Source: Sneathiella sedimenti
Lineage (GTDB): Bacteria; Pseudomonadota; Alphaproteobacteria; Sneathiellales; Sneathiellaceae
Reading direction: 5' to 3'
DNA length: 64,000 bases
Assembly: GCF_017313765.1 (NCBI RefSeq)
Contig: NZ_JAFLNC010000001.1
Coordinates: 868,001-932,000 of the forward strand
The notes under the pieces are model-generated. The model did not search any database. It was given only the letters and a program-made list of their open reading frames with translations, and was not told where the DNA came from. The position numbers and the translations under genes are program-made. This document shows positions 35,617 through 44,565 of the stretch, piece after piece. Each line of letters begins with the position of its first letter. The stretch's first letter is position 1.

Positions 35617-36075
35617 TTATCTTTTTCCAGGAATTATATCGATGAATTCGGCCATGGCGTTGCCCATGGCGACAAGCATGCCGTCCTGGTTGGTCACTTC
35701 CACATCGAAGAGGAGCCAGTATCCCTTTTCCGTCTTCTTCTTGCTCTGCAGGGTAACTACCGGGGTGATGGTATGGCCAAGCTGTACCGGCTTCAGCCAG
35801 CGCGTTTCCAGCCGCCGATGAAATCCGCCACGTGGGATCAGCCAGTCAGTAAGCGTACGGGTGATCAGCGCGAAATTCTGCATCCCGTGCATAATGACGC
35901 CGTCAAAGCTGGTCTTGCCGAACTTGTTCTTCATATAGTTGTCATCGAAATGAAGCGGGTTGTAGTCGAGTGAGGCGTCCGCGAACGCCTGGATGGTATC
36001 GCGCGAGACCGTGAAGGGCCGCCCGGTGATAACCTCGCCCTCGTCAACCTTGTTAAACTGTTCTTCTGCCGTCAT
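35617..36075 (-). CDS. MaoC-like dehydratase/hydratase
   Basis: 152 residues, a single hot-dog domain. The catalytic region is FADASLDYNPLHFDDNYMKN with the Asp and His of (R)-specific enoyl-CoA hydratases near residues 35-40, and FDGVIMHGMQNFALITR for the second conserved helix. It hydrates or dehydrates acyl thioesters. It is the third gene of a VOC-MaoC-MaoC run on the minus strand, with 20 bp to the preceding one; the pair could form a heterodimer. Confidence 0.85.
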   Translation of the reverse strand: MTAEEQFNKVDEGEVITGRPFTVSRDTIQAFADASLDYNPLHFDDNYMKNKFGKTSFDGVIMHGMQNFALITRTLTDWLIPRGGFHRRLETRWLKPVQLGHTITPVVTLQSKKKTEKGYWLLFDVEVTNQDGMLVAMGNAMAEFIDIIPGKR

Positions 36076-36095
36076 TTTAGTATCCTTTTTATTAT

Positions 36096-36578
36096 TTATG
36101 CGGGCCGGATGGTCTGGCCACGGCCGGTGCAGACAATTTCGCCATGCTGGTTGGTGAAGCTGTTTTCATGGACGGCGAATAAACGGTCCTTGCGGATAAA
36201 GCGGTCAAGCGCGGTGCCGCGCATGGTGATGGTGTCGCCGGGGCGGATCGGTACATGATAGGACCAGTTCTGTCCCGCATTGATGGTGCCGGGGGAGCGC
36301 ATCCAGTCCTCTGTCGTGGTGCAGGCGAACATCAGAAGGATATGAATGGAGGGAGGGGCGATTATTCCGCCGTAGATTGTCGTTTTCGCATACTCTTCAT
36401 CGAAATAGAGCGGGTTATCTTCCCCTACGCCCTTGGCGAAACGGGCAATCACTTCTTTAGTGAGCGTTACCGGGGTTGTATCACGCAATTCGCCGGGAAT
36501 GATTTGATCCCAGGTCGCGCGTTTATCCACGTCCTTCCAGAAATCGGTTTCGAAATTATCGAGATCCAAAATTGTCAT
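36096..36578 (-). CDS. MaoC-like dehydratase, N-terminal (FAS1/HTD2-like) type
   Basis: 160 residues from the ATG at 36578, which has AAGGGGAAA upstream. The segment ELRDTTPVTLTKEVIARFAKGVGEDNPLYFDEEYA followed by GGIIAPPSIHIL is the N-terminal MaoC dehydratase layout, where the DNP..FD region lacks the His of active hydratases. It probably partners the downstream catalytic MaoC protein. VOC gene is 56 bp upstream on the same strand. Confidence 0.83.
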   Translation of the reverse strand: MTILDLDNFETDFWKDVDKRATWDQIIPGELRDTTPVTLTKEVIARFAKGVGEDNPLYFDEEYAKTTIYGGIIAPPSIHILLMFACTTTEDWMRSPGTINAGQNWSYHVPIRPGDTITMRGTALDRFIRKDRLFAVHENSFTNQHGEIVCTGRGQTIRPA

Positions 36579-36634
36579 ATTTTCCCCTTTCCGGGAGATT
36601 ATTGGCGCCTTGGCGCGGTTTACTGTTATTGTAT

Positions 36635-37414
36635 TCAGGCGGCGGGAGAGAGACGGAATTCGACGCCGCAAAATTCGAACCCCGTATTAGTGACCAAACA
36701 GCCGGCTTCTTTCGCCCGGTTTTTCATTGCCTCCGGATTATGTGTCGTCATATCAATGGCGGTAAACAGTTCCGGTCCCTGTCCGGCGGTATCGACAAAG
36801 CGAATATAGCCGTAATCAAGACCGATTTCGCGTACTTTGTCCTGCATCGTCACGGGCCGGTCGCAGATATGGCCCCAGTGCTTGGCCCGGACCGCTGCAT
36901 CGGGGCTGGAAATTTCAATGCCGAGAATATCGCCCGACACCTCGGTATTAACATATTTGTGCCAATCGTCCCCGGCCCACTCATAGTGGCCTAGCATTGT
37001 ATCATCACCATAATGGTGGTCGAATTCCATCATGGTGGCACCCGTCTGTTTGGGGTTAAGCTGCAACAAGTCAGCCTTTTCATTGCGCCGCTCGTAAATC
37101 GGGGCAACCCCGACCTCGTCGGCGAGCGATTTATGCCGGTCGATATCGGCGCAATCAAAAATAGCCATATATCCACCCCGGCCGTTATTGCGCGCGAGGA
37201 ATCGATCAACGGCAGTGTCGGGCTTCGTCGGCACAACAATTTCAAGAAAGCAGCCGTTCAGCGCAAACATGATATTTTCCAGTCCGAAATTTGCGAGCAC
37301 GGAACGGTGACAGACTTCAAGGCCGAGAATCTGGCTGAGTACCCGTTCTGTTTCAGCAATATCGGTGGCAACAAGGCAAATTTGCCGGAGCCGGACATAG
37401 TTATTGGATGCCAT
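36635..37414 (-). CDS. VOC-superfamily protein (glyoxalase/dioxygenase fold)
   Basis: 259 residues. Two beta-alpha-beta-beta-beta modules: the first starts LRQICLVATDIAETERVLSQILGLEV, the second near residue 160. Residues such as EFDHH and ELF may supply metal ligands. The family includes ring-cleaving dioxygenases, glyoxalases and epimerases; the reaction here is unknown. It leads a three-gene run with two MaoC proteins, suggesting a degradation or acyl-modification pathway. An inverted repeat lies about 60 bp upstream of its ATG. Confidence 0.75.
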   Translation of the reverse strand: MASNNYVRLRQICLVATDIAETERVLSQILGLEVCHRSVLANFGLENIMFALNGCFLEIVVPTKPDTAVDRFLARNNGRGGYMAIFDCADIDRHKSLADEVGVAPIYERRNEKADLLQLNPKQTGATMMEFDHHYGDDTMLGHYEWAGDDWHKYVNTEVSGDILGIEISSPDAAVRAKHWGHICDRPVTMQDKVREIGLDYGYIRFVDTAGQGPELFTAIDMTTHNPEAMKNRAKEAGCLVTNTGFEFCGVEFRLSPAA

Positions 37415-37475
37415 CTTTTTCCCCCTCCCTGGCGGGACAGACCGGTTGTTGTTGATTGTTTTTAACCGGCCGGTG

Positions 37476-37493
37476 CATTATTCCAAAATAATG
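37476..37493. promoter_or_regulatory. Inverted repeat upstream of the VOC-MaoC operon
   Basis: CATTATT and AATAATG flank CCAA, a perfect 7-bp inverted repeat ending 62 bp before the VOC start. An adjacent ACCGGCCGGT palindrome lies at 37465-37474. Position suits an operator, but the regulator is unknown. Confidence 0.4.
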
Positions 37494-37660
37494 GTAGGAG
37501 GTAAAGGCCTCCTTGTCGATGGCGTCAGGACGCCTTACTTGTTTGGGGAAACAAAAAATCAGTAGTAAATTTGTTCTATGCTGATAGGCTAAGACACTCT
37601 ATTACCCGGACAATTCTTTGAGATAATGAACAAATTGCCAACAGCTTCGTATTGTAGAGA

Positions 37661-40078
37661 ATGACGAAAAGCCTTCCTTCCCCAATAACCCGAATGAGCC
37701 AGGCGATGATCGTTCTGGGGATTTGCGCGGCGTTGATTGTGGCATTTGTAAACTTGCGCGATAAACCATTCATTCAGCTCATCGAAGGGCAGCTGCTGGA
37801 CTGGCGGTTTGTTCTACGCGGCCCGATTGCAGTGGACCCTGACATCGAACTCGTTCTGATTGAGAAAACGCCAGAAAAGGTGGAAGGTGATATGGCGATC
37901 GCCGCTGTGGACCTGTCTTCGGGAATAGACGCCATTGCCGCCAACGGAGCGCGGATTGTCGTTCTTGATCCGGCCATGTTACCCATGAGTGCACCGGGAG
38001 AGGTGACAGATACTGCCGGGGAAGACTCCCTTGCCAGAAAGCTTGCCGGCCTCGACGAGGTGATCGTACCTTATGCTTTTTCCTTGCAGCGCCAGTCTGG
38101 CGCCCGCTCGGCCTTGCCTATTCCCATTCAGAAAACGGCGTATAGCGTGTTCCGTCAGCGCGAATCCGCATCGATTAAGCGGCCAGCAGAGGCAGGGGGA
38201 TATCTGATACCATCGCCTGAATTGCTGCAGTCGAACCATCCGGGCCATGTCATAAATGAACCGCTGCAAACCTCCAGTCGGCAATATGCCTACCCGATTG
38301 TCGGCTATGGCGGATCCTATTACCCCTCTCTCGCCGTGCAAGCTTATCGGCGGTGGGTTGGTTTGCCGATGGAGGCGATCGAGGTCAATTTCGGGGAAAG
38401 CCTGAATATCGGTTCCCTGTATCTGCCAACGGATAACAGGATGCGCCTCGCCGTCAACTATCATGGACCCGGCGGCAGCTATAAACGGACCCGCTTTTCC
38501 GACCTGCTGGATGGCAGCCTGCCGGCGGACAAGTTCAAGGACAAGCTGGTGCTGGTCGGGCTTGCGGCCAATATTAGCGCCAGCCATGTCTCCACGCCAT
38601 TTGACTCGGCGATGTCGGAAGTTGAGTATCTCGCCAACGTCATTGACAACCTCAACCGGATGAACCCGTTGATTCGCTCGCAGCAGGTTGTTGTCTTCGA
38701 TATTCTGCTGCTCGCTTTGATTGGTCTCTTTTTTGCGCTGGTTGCCGCTGCACGGAGCATTTGGGCGGTGTTGACCCTTGCGGTGATCGCGACGGTATTG
38801 TTCGTCGCCGGGAATATCCAGGCCTTTATTCTCTTTAACCTATGGCTGGGCCTCACCTTCCCGTTAATGGCGATGATCCTGTGCACGGCCGTACTGATGA
38901 CGGCAAAGCATGTCTCAAAACGGCGCCGTGCTGCCCTAAAAGTCGCGGAGGAGGCGGAGGAAACGCAATTCGCGGCCCCTTGGACATTCGACCGTGTTGC
39001 CAAGATTGCGCCAGAAGAAACGGCGCCGACGGAGGCGGAGGAAGAAGATACTGAGCCGGAACCGGAACCGGTGCCGGAAGAGGAGGAGACAGAGAATAAT
39101 CTAACTCTCACCCCTGCCGACGAGCAACCCAAGACGCCGGATGAGCGCCCTCTTAAGGAAACCGCCTCGGCGGCTACGGTAGACAGGCTTGAAGAAGAGG
39201 AAGAAATGACGGATGTGTCCGCGGCACAAAATGTAACGCCTTTTCCGCCGCGAAAAACGGCTACGGGTCCAAACTCCCTACCGGTCCCGCCCAAACCTAC
39301 CGTGCCAAAGTCACCGGATACCCAAAAGCAGAAAGAATCGGCCGCTGCGACGCAGAAGAATAAAAAGCCGGCATCGCTGATCCCGGTATTGGACACACCC
39401 GCCCGCGAAGAGAAGATTTCTTTGACCACCGCGTCAAAAATGGCGAAATCGCCAGCGGCTAAAATGTCCAGTGCATCTAAGGCTAACAATGAATTTGATG
39501 TCGCCGTATTGTTTATCAACATGTCGGGATTCAAGACCCTGGCCAAGAGCTTTGGGCCGACGCGTTCGGCCCAGTTCCTCCATGCGATTTATACCCTGAT
39601 CGAGAAAACGGTGGTGAAACATACCGGTTTTCTCGAACAGTTCGGCGAGAGTGATGTGGTGGCAGTCTTCGGATTGCCCGAGGGAAGCTCCGATGATGCC
39701 GAGAATAGCCTGCGGGCTGCGCGGGAGTTGGCGTCAGCTCTTAGCGACTGGGGGGAGAAGCAGGGCCTTCCGGCGGGTAAGTCCGCAAATTTCTGCATTT
39801 GCGCGGACTATGGCCCTGTAAAGGTACATCTTAATGGCGACGGAGAGGATCCCGAGGTTAGCCTGTCCGGTTATACGATCGGGCTCGCAAGCCGCTTGGA
39901 CAAGACCGTCGCCGCAAAGGGCGCGGGTGTGGTCGTTTCCGAAAACATGATGTCGAAAGTCAGTGAAACCGACCTTACCGGCCAGTTGAAAGACGGCTTT
40001 ACGGAGCAACCGATGCAGCAGATCCCTGGCTCGGCGGAGTCGGTTGCGCTATGGCGGTGTGAGCTTGGCGCCATTTAG
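37661..40078 (+). CDS. CHASE2-domain membrane protein with a degenerate class III cyclase domain
   Basis: 805 residues. One N-terminal membrane segment (about 14-31), a periplasmic CHASE2 sensor (about 40-335), three membrane segments (about 343-415), a long Glu/Pro-rich linker (425-600) and a class III nucleotidyl cyclase-like domain (about 612-800). In the cyclase domain the first metal Asp is Asn620 (FINMSGF), the second site reads GESDVVAVFG with Ser664 at the aligned Asp, and the transition-state Asn is Gly741 (Arg745 kept). Catalysis is therefore unlikely. The protein may act as a sensor. The gene stands alone; the 246-bp gap upstream has no clear promoter that I can name. Confidence 0.8.
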   Translation: MTKSLPSPITRMSQAMIVLGICAALIVAFVNLRDKPFIQLIEGQLLDWRFVLRGPIAVDPDIELVLIEKTPEKVEGDMAIAAVDLSSGIDAIAANGARIVVLDPAMLPMSAPGEVTDTAGEDSLARKLAGLDEVIVPYAFSLQRQSGARSALPIPIQKTAYSVFRQRESASIKRPAEAGGYLIPSPELLQSNHPGHVINEPLQTSSRQYAYPIVGYGGSYYPSLAVQAYRRWVGLPMEAIEVNFGESLNIGSLYLPTDNRMRLAVNYHGPGGSYKRTRFSDLLDGSLPADKFKDKLVLVGLAANISASHVSTPFDSAMSEVEYLANVIDNLNRMNPLIRSQQVVVFDILLLALIGLFFALVAAARSIWAVLTLAVIATVLFVAGNIQAFILFNLWLGLTFPLMAMILCTAVLMTAKHVSKRRRAALKVAEEAEETQFAAPWTFDRVAKIAPEETAPTEAEEEDTEPEPEPVPEEEETENNLTLTPADEQPKTPDERPLKETASAATVDRLEEEEEMTDVSAAQNVTPFPPRKTATGPNSLPVPPKPTVPKSPDTQKQKESAAATQKNKKPASLIPVLDTPAREEKISLTTASKMAKSPAAKMSSASKANNEFDVAVLFINMSGFKTLAKSFGPTRSAQFLHAIYTLIEKTVVKHTGFLEQFGESDVVAVFGLPEGSSDDAENSLRAARELASALSDWGEKQGLPAGKSANFCICADYGPVKVHLNGDGEDPEVSLSGYTIGLASRLDKTVAAKGAGVVVSENMMSKVSETDLTGQLKDGFTEQPMQQIPGSAESVALWRCELGAI

Positions 40079-40113
40079 ACGGCAGTAACGCCCCATTTCT
40101 TTTTGGCCAATTG

Positions 40114-40764
40114 CTACCCGGCGTCAGGTTGATGAACGGCCTCGGGCGTGGCTTTCCGAAATGCTTCAATTGTGGCGCAATGATCGCCAATCGCGCGAAG
40201 TCGCGGCATCGCGGACATATCGACCCCCCAGCGTTCGGCGTTATAAAGCTGCGGAACCAGGCAGATATCGGCTATTGTCGGATGATTTCCGACGCAGAAA
40301 TCGCCGTTTTTCGCTTCCATTGCCATAATTTCGAGAGCGGATAGGCCCTTGGTGATGAAATGGCGCATCCAGTTGGCCTTGTCTGCATCGCCACCCTTCA
40401 TCAAAGCCACCGCATGGGCCGCCACATTGAGGTTGCAGACCGGGTGTATATCCATCGCAATGACATCGGCCATGGCCCGCGCCTTTTGCCGCGCTGTTGG
40501 TGTTTCAGGTAGAAGGGGGATCTTTGGCCGTGTTTCCTCCAGGTAATTGATAATAGAGACGGATTGGGTCATGACCTGCCCGTCGATTTCCAGTGCGGGA
40601 ACGTAGCCTTGCGGATTGCGCGCTAGGTGAGCCTCGGACAGGTTTTCCTGCGTCAGCAGGTTGACCGGCACGGCTCTATAGGCAATACCCTTGATATTAA
40701 GCGCAATGCGGACGCGATAGCTCGCACTGGATCGCCAATAATCATAGAGAATAATTTCTGTCAT
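40114..40764 (-). CDS. maiA: Maleylacetoacetate isomerase
   Basis: 216 residues, a zeta-class glutathione transferase. SSASYRVRIALNIKG near residues 12-26 is the signature of the zeta class with the catalytic Ser; NPQGYVPALEIDG binds glutathione. It isomerises maleylacetoacetate to fumarylacetoacetate in tyrosine/homogentisate catabolism. It is the last gene of the minus-strand homogentisate operon, 15 bp after the DUF2783 gene. Confidence 0.93.
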   Translation of the reverse strand: MTEIILYDYWRSSASYRVRIALNIKGIAYRAVPVNLLTQENLSEAHLARNPQGYVPALEIDGQVMTQSVSIINYLEETRPKIPLLPETPTARQKARAMADVIAMDIHPVCNLNVAAHAVALMKGGDADKANWMRHFITKGLSALEIMAMEAKNGDFCVGNHPTIADICLVPQLYNAERWGVDMSAMPRLRAIGDHCATIEAFRKATPEAVHQPDAG

Positions 40765-40779
40765 CGCGGAACCCCTTTA

Positions 40780-40977
40780 TTAAGAGGCTGCCGCACGCTC
40801 AATGGCGGCGGTAAGGCTGTTGATATCCCCGACTTCATTGGCGAGTATAAGGACGAGCCGGGCGTTGAGCGCGGCAGATTGATCGAATTCCAGCCCGTCA
40901 TGCGCGGCCATCAGCAGTTCGTAAAAATCATCGCCATGTGGATGCAGGCGGTCGCGGAGGTCTAAATTCTGGCTCAT
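40780..40977 (-). CDS. DUF2783-family small protein
   Basis: 65 residues, MSQNLDLRDRLHPHGDDFYE at the start, with helical character and no membrane segment. It matches the DUF2783 family, whose members often sit beside FAD monooxygenase genes; the function is unknown. Its start overlaps the stop of the FAD monooxygenase gene by four bases (40974-40977), so translation is coupled. Confidence 0.85.
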   Translation of the reverse strand: MSQNLDLRDRLHPHGDDFYELLMAAHDGLEFDQSAALNARLVLILANEVGDINSLTAAIERAAAS

Positions 40978-42563
40978 ATTGCTGTCTCCAGGGCAAGGCT
41001 GCCGGTGGCGCGAACAAGCGCCCGTTCGATCGCTTTGCTATCCGTTCCGGCCTCGAACGCCGCGGCGATATGCTGGTCCGGGCGGATGAGGTAGATCATG
41101 TCGTCGCCATATTGGGCGATTACGCCGGGACTATTTTCAAAATGCAGGGATTTTACTCCTGATGGGGCAAGCGCTTTTGCCCTGGCTCCAATAGTGAGAA
41201 GAATGAATTCCTTTCCGAGCTGATTGAGAAGCCAGCCATCCTCCAGCGGTGCATCGGGGCAGGGGGTGCCGGGCGCAAGACCACGCGGTGCGGTATGAGG
41301 GCTTTGCAGTGTAAAACCTTCCAGCGAACAGGGGAACGACAGGCGGCCGGAATTCACAAGCCGTCGCGCAAAGGGGAGATCGCTTGCGAGGTTCAGCACG
41401 GCATCACGGAACATTGCCTCCATCTTCGATTTCGGGGTCATGAAATTGGTCGCGCGGGCGGAGTTCTTGATATTCTCGCGCGCGCCGTGCCGCCGTTCCT
41501 CATCATAGCTTTCTAGGAGGGCTGGCTCCGCTTCCCCTTTTAGAACGGCGGCCAGCTTCCAGCCGAGGTTATCCACATCCTGAATGCCGCCATTGCCACC
41601 GCGCGCGCCAAAGGGAGAGACCACATGGGCGCTGTCTCCGACGAAAATTATCCGGCCATGAACAAACTTTTCCAGCATCGCGCAGGTAAAGCTGTACACG
41701 CTGACCCAGTCGATCTTGAAGTCACGGTCGCCGATAATCTGTTTCACACGCGGGATCACCTGCTCGGGCTTTGCCTCCTCCGTGGGGTCAGTATCCGGAC
41801 CAAGTTGAAGATCAATGCGGTATATATTATCCGGCTGCTTATGAAGGAGAGCGGATTGTCCCGAATGAAAGGGCGGCTTGAACCAGAACCAGCGCTCTGG
41901 CGTTTCGCTTTCAAATGGAGGCTCGGGCATTTCAACATCCGTGATCAGGAAATGTTCCTCAAAGGTCTGCCCTTCGAACGCCAATCCCATGCGCTGGCGT
42001 ATTTGTGATTTGCATCCATCGCAGGCAAGAACATAGTCCGCACTGAGCCAGTAATTACCTTCCGACGTCTTCACATGAAGCGCGACACCGTCGTCGGTGA
42101 TCTCTTCACCTGTGACCTTATTCAGCCAGCGTAAATCAATCAGATCCGGAAAATCCGCAATCCGGTCAACAAGGTACTCCTCCACATAATATTGCTGGAG
42201 ATTGACGAAGGCGGGCATCTTATGCGCGTCATCGGGCAGAAGATCGAAATTATAGACCTCCTCCTTCCCATGAAACAATCGACCGACTTTCCACGTCACG
42301 CCCTTTTCCAGCATCCGGTCACCGATACCGAGCCGGTCGAAGATCTCCAGGGTGCGCTTGGCCCAGCAGATGGCACGGGACCCGACGGAGACCATATTAT
42401 TGTCGTCCAGAATTACGGAGCGGATACCATGCAGGGCAAGGTCTATTGCCATGGCCATTCCGATAGGGCCCGCGCCGATGATGGCGACGGGGTATCTGCC
42501 ACGGCCCTCGCCCATCAGCTCTGGCGGAGTTCGAAATGGATATTTCCTGTTCTGATAATGCAT
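40974..42563 (-). CDS. FAD-dependent aromatic hydroxylase-like monooxygenase
   Basis: 529 residues from the ATG at 42563 (MHYQNRKYPF); the frame opens earlier at 42707 inside the MBL gene. Rossmann motif AIIGAGPIGMAMAIDLALHG near residue 27, the DG motif LACDGCKSQIRQRMG, and the GD motif FVGDSAHVVSPFGARGGNGG identify a group A flavoprotein hydroxylase, close to 3-(3-hydroxyphenyl)propionate hydroxylases. It oxidises an aromatic ring with NAD(P)H and oxygen; the substrate may be a homogentisate precursor. Eight bp after the MBL gene. Confidence 0.88.
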   Translation of the reverse strand: MHYQNRKYPFRTPPELMGEGRGRYPVAIIGAGPIGMAMAIDLALHGIRSVILDDNNMVSVGSRAICWAKRTLEIFDRLGIGDRMLEKGVTWKVGRLFHGKEEVYNFDLLPDDAHKMPAFVNLQQYYVEEYLVDRIADFPDLIDLRWLNKVTGEEITDDGVALHVKTSEGNYWLSADYVLACDGCKSQIRQRMGLAFEGQTFEEHFLITDVEMPEPPFESETPERWFWFKPPFHSGQSALLHKQPDNIYRIDLQLGPDTDPTEEAKPEQVIPRVKQIIGDRDFKIDWVSVYSFTCAMLEKFVHGRIIFVGDSAHVVSPFGARGGNGGIQDVDNLGWKLAAVLKGEAEPALLESYDEERRHGARENIKNSARATNFMTPKSKMEAMFRDAVLNLASDLPFARRLVNSGRLSFPCSLEGFTLQSPHTAPRGLAPGTPCPDAPLEDGWLLNQLGKEFILLTIGARAKALAPSGVKSLHFENSPGVIAQYGDDMIYLIRPDQHIAAAFEAGTDSKAIERALVRATGSLALETAI

Positions 42564-42570
42564 TGCCCGA

Positions 42571-43521
42571 CTATCCTTGCAGGGAGGCCCACATTTCCTT
42601 GTCCCGTTCCGCCGTCCAGATACGCGGCGTGTCGATGCCTTGCGCCTCGTCATAGGCGCGGGCGACATTGAACGGCAGGCAATGTTCATAGATTGCATAA
42701 TCGGCAAATTTGGGGTCGCATTCGGCGCGAACCGCGTCCCAGGCTTCCTTCAGGCTTCCGCCGCGTGCGACCACGGCGGCAACGGGACGATACGTGCTCT
42801 CGACGAAATCACGGGTGTTGGTGAGCGCCGCATTTACAAGCTCATCCCCGACAAGTGCATCGCCACGTCCGGGCACGATGGATTTCGGGTTGAAGGCGGC
42901 TATGGCGTCAAGTGTCTTGCCCCAATCGTTGAAATGCCCGTCTCCGCAATAGCAGGCGGAGTGATACTCGACAACGTCGCCGGAGAAAATCACGCCTGAA
43001 TCCGGGACATGGACGACGACGTCGCCTGCAGTATGGGCGCGACCCAGATGCATCAGGTCGACCCGCCGTTTACCAAGGTAAACAGTCATCTTCTTGGAGA
43101 AGGTCATGGTTGGCCAGGTCAGCCCCGGAATGCCTTCATGTCCTTCGAACAGGCGGGGGAAGCGTTCAAACTCACTATCCCAGTCCTCCTGTCCACGCTC
43201 GGCGACCATCGCGCGGCATTTATCGGACGCGATAATTTCCTCTGCGTTATAGGCGGAGGCACCGAGAACCCGGACCGCATGATAATGAGACAGAACAACA
43301 TATTTGACCGGCTTGTCGGTGACCGACCGGATGCGCTCCATTACCATATTCGCCATGCGGGGCGTCGCCTGGGTATCGATAACCATGACGGAATCGTCGC
43401 CGATTATAACCCCGGTGTTTGGATCTCCCTCCGCGGTGAAGGCCCAGAGATCGGGACCGATTTCCGTAAATGAAATGGTTTTTTCTTCCATGTCGCCTTG
43501 TGAGGCAAACGCTTTGCTCAT
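42571..43521 (-). CDS. MBL-fold protein with an altered metal site
   Basis: 316 residues. The metallo-beta-lactamase fold is clear, but the HxHxDH motif reads LSHYHAVRVLG: His79 and His81 are kept, while the expected Asp and His of the second site are Val83 and Arg84. The further metal-ligand regions GRAHTAGD and FSGDVV are kept. The second metal site is probably lost or changed. It lies between fahA and the FAD monooxygenase, in the homogentisate operon. It could be a thioesterase or lactonase-like hydrolase; unproven. Confidence 0.82.
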   Translation of the reverse strand: MSKAFASQGDMEEKTISFTEIGPDLWAFTAEGDPNTGVIIGDDSVMVIDTQATPRMANMVMERIRSVTDKPVKYVVLSHYHAVRVLGASAYNAEEIIASDKCRAMVAERGQEDWDSEFERFPRLFEGHEGIPGLTWPTMTFSKKMTVYLGKRRVDLMHLGRAHTAGDVVVHVPDSGVIFSGDVVEYHSACYCGDGHFNDWGKTLDAIAAFNPKSIVPGRGDALVGDELVNAALTNTRDFVESTYRPVAAVVARGGSLKEAWDAVRAECDPKFADYAIYEHCLPFNVARAYDEAQGIDTPRIWTAERDKEMWASLQG

Positions 43522-43542
43522 CTTGATTTCCCTTTATTGAAG

Positions 43543-44565
43543 TTACGCGCCCTTGGGCGTGTATTTTTGGACAGTCTGCTCAATCGCGCCAAAAATTGAG
43601 GCGCCGTTTGCGTCTTTCATCTCAATCCGGACGGTGTCGCCGAATTTCATGAAAGGTGTGACGGGCTTCCCGCCATTAATCGTCTCGATCATGCGGATTT
43701 CCGCGATACAGGAAAAACCGTCCCCGCCTTCGGAAATTGCCTTTCCCGGTCCGTCATTCAGCTTGTTGGAAACCGTTCCTGAACCGATAATCGAACCCGC
43801 ACACAGCGGCCGGGTCTTTGCTGCATGGGCAATCAGCTCGGCAAAGTTGAAGGTCATGTCGATGCCCGCATTGGCCTTGCCAAAGGGCGCGCCGTTATAG
43901 TCGACAAGCAGCGGGAGGTGGAGTTTCGCCCCGTCCCAGGCATCGCCCAAGTCATCGGGCGTCACAGCGACGGGAGCAAAGGCGCTCGACGGTTTGGAGT
44001 GGAAAAAACCAAACCCCTTGCCAAGCTCTGCCGGGATCAAGCCGCGCAGGGATACATCGTTGGCGATCATGACAAGCCGGATCGCGTCGCGGGCCTGATC
44101 AGTACCTGCGCCCATCGGGACATCATCGACGATCACCGCCACTTCACCTTCCATATCGATGCCATAGGCTTCATCCGCCATCCGGATCGGGTCATGGGGT
44201 GCCAGAAAGCTGTCTGACCCGCCCTGATACATCAACGGATCGGTCCAGAAAGAGGGGGGCATCTCCGCACGCCTTGCTTTTCGCACCAGCTCTACATGAT
44301 TGACATAGGCCGAACCATCCGCCCATTGAAAGGCCCGAGGAAGCGGCGAATGGGCTGCGCTTTGGTCGAATTTCTCGCCGTAAGAGCTATCGTTTTCCAG
44401 TTGTTTCGCCACTTCCTGTAGTTTCGGGGAGGAAACGTCCCAGTTATCGAGCGCACCCTGTAAATGGGCGGCTATGTCTGGCACTTTTACGCAGCGGGTG
44501 AGGTCTTTCGAGACCACGACCAGGCAGCCGTCGCGACTGTCGTCTTTTAGTGTTGCTAGCTTCAT
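43543..44565 (-). CDS. fahA: Fumarylacetoacetate hydrolase
   Basis: 340 residues. The C-terminal FAH fold holds the metal-binding acid residues in [19 protein letters not shown] (about residue 140-158) and the [28 protein letters not shown] segments. It cleaves fumarylacetoacetate to fumarate and acetoacetate, the last step of tyrosine catabolism. It overlaps hmgA by four bases, so the two are coupled. Confidence 0.93.
   Translation of the reverse strand: MKLATLKDDSRDGCLVVVSKDLTRCVKVPDIAAHLQGALDNWDVSSPKLQEVAKQLENDSSYGEKFDQSAAHSPLPRAFQWADGSAYVNHVELVRKARRAEMPPSFWTDPLMYQGGSDSFLAPHDPIRMADEAYGIDMEGEVAVIVDDVPMGAGTDQARDAIRLVMIANDVSLRGLIPAELGKGFGFFHSKPSSAFAPVAVTPDDLGDAWDGAKLHLPLLVDYNGAPFGKANAGIDMTFNFAELIAHAAKTRPLCAGSIIGSGTVSNKLNDGPGKAISEGGDGFSCIAEIRMIETINGGKPVTPFMKFGDTVRIEMKDANGASIFGAIEQTVQKYTPKGA

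Noticed and set aside
37006-37016. ACCATAATGGT inside the VOC gene, same core as the phased array
   Set aside because: It encodes ordinary residues in a CDS, is single and unphased, so it is probably chance.
38479-39546. 355-residue minus-strand open frame
   Set aside because: It lies opposite the CHASE2 gene and is made of Ser/Ala/Thr runs from the complement of its acidic linker.
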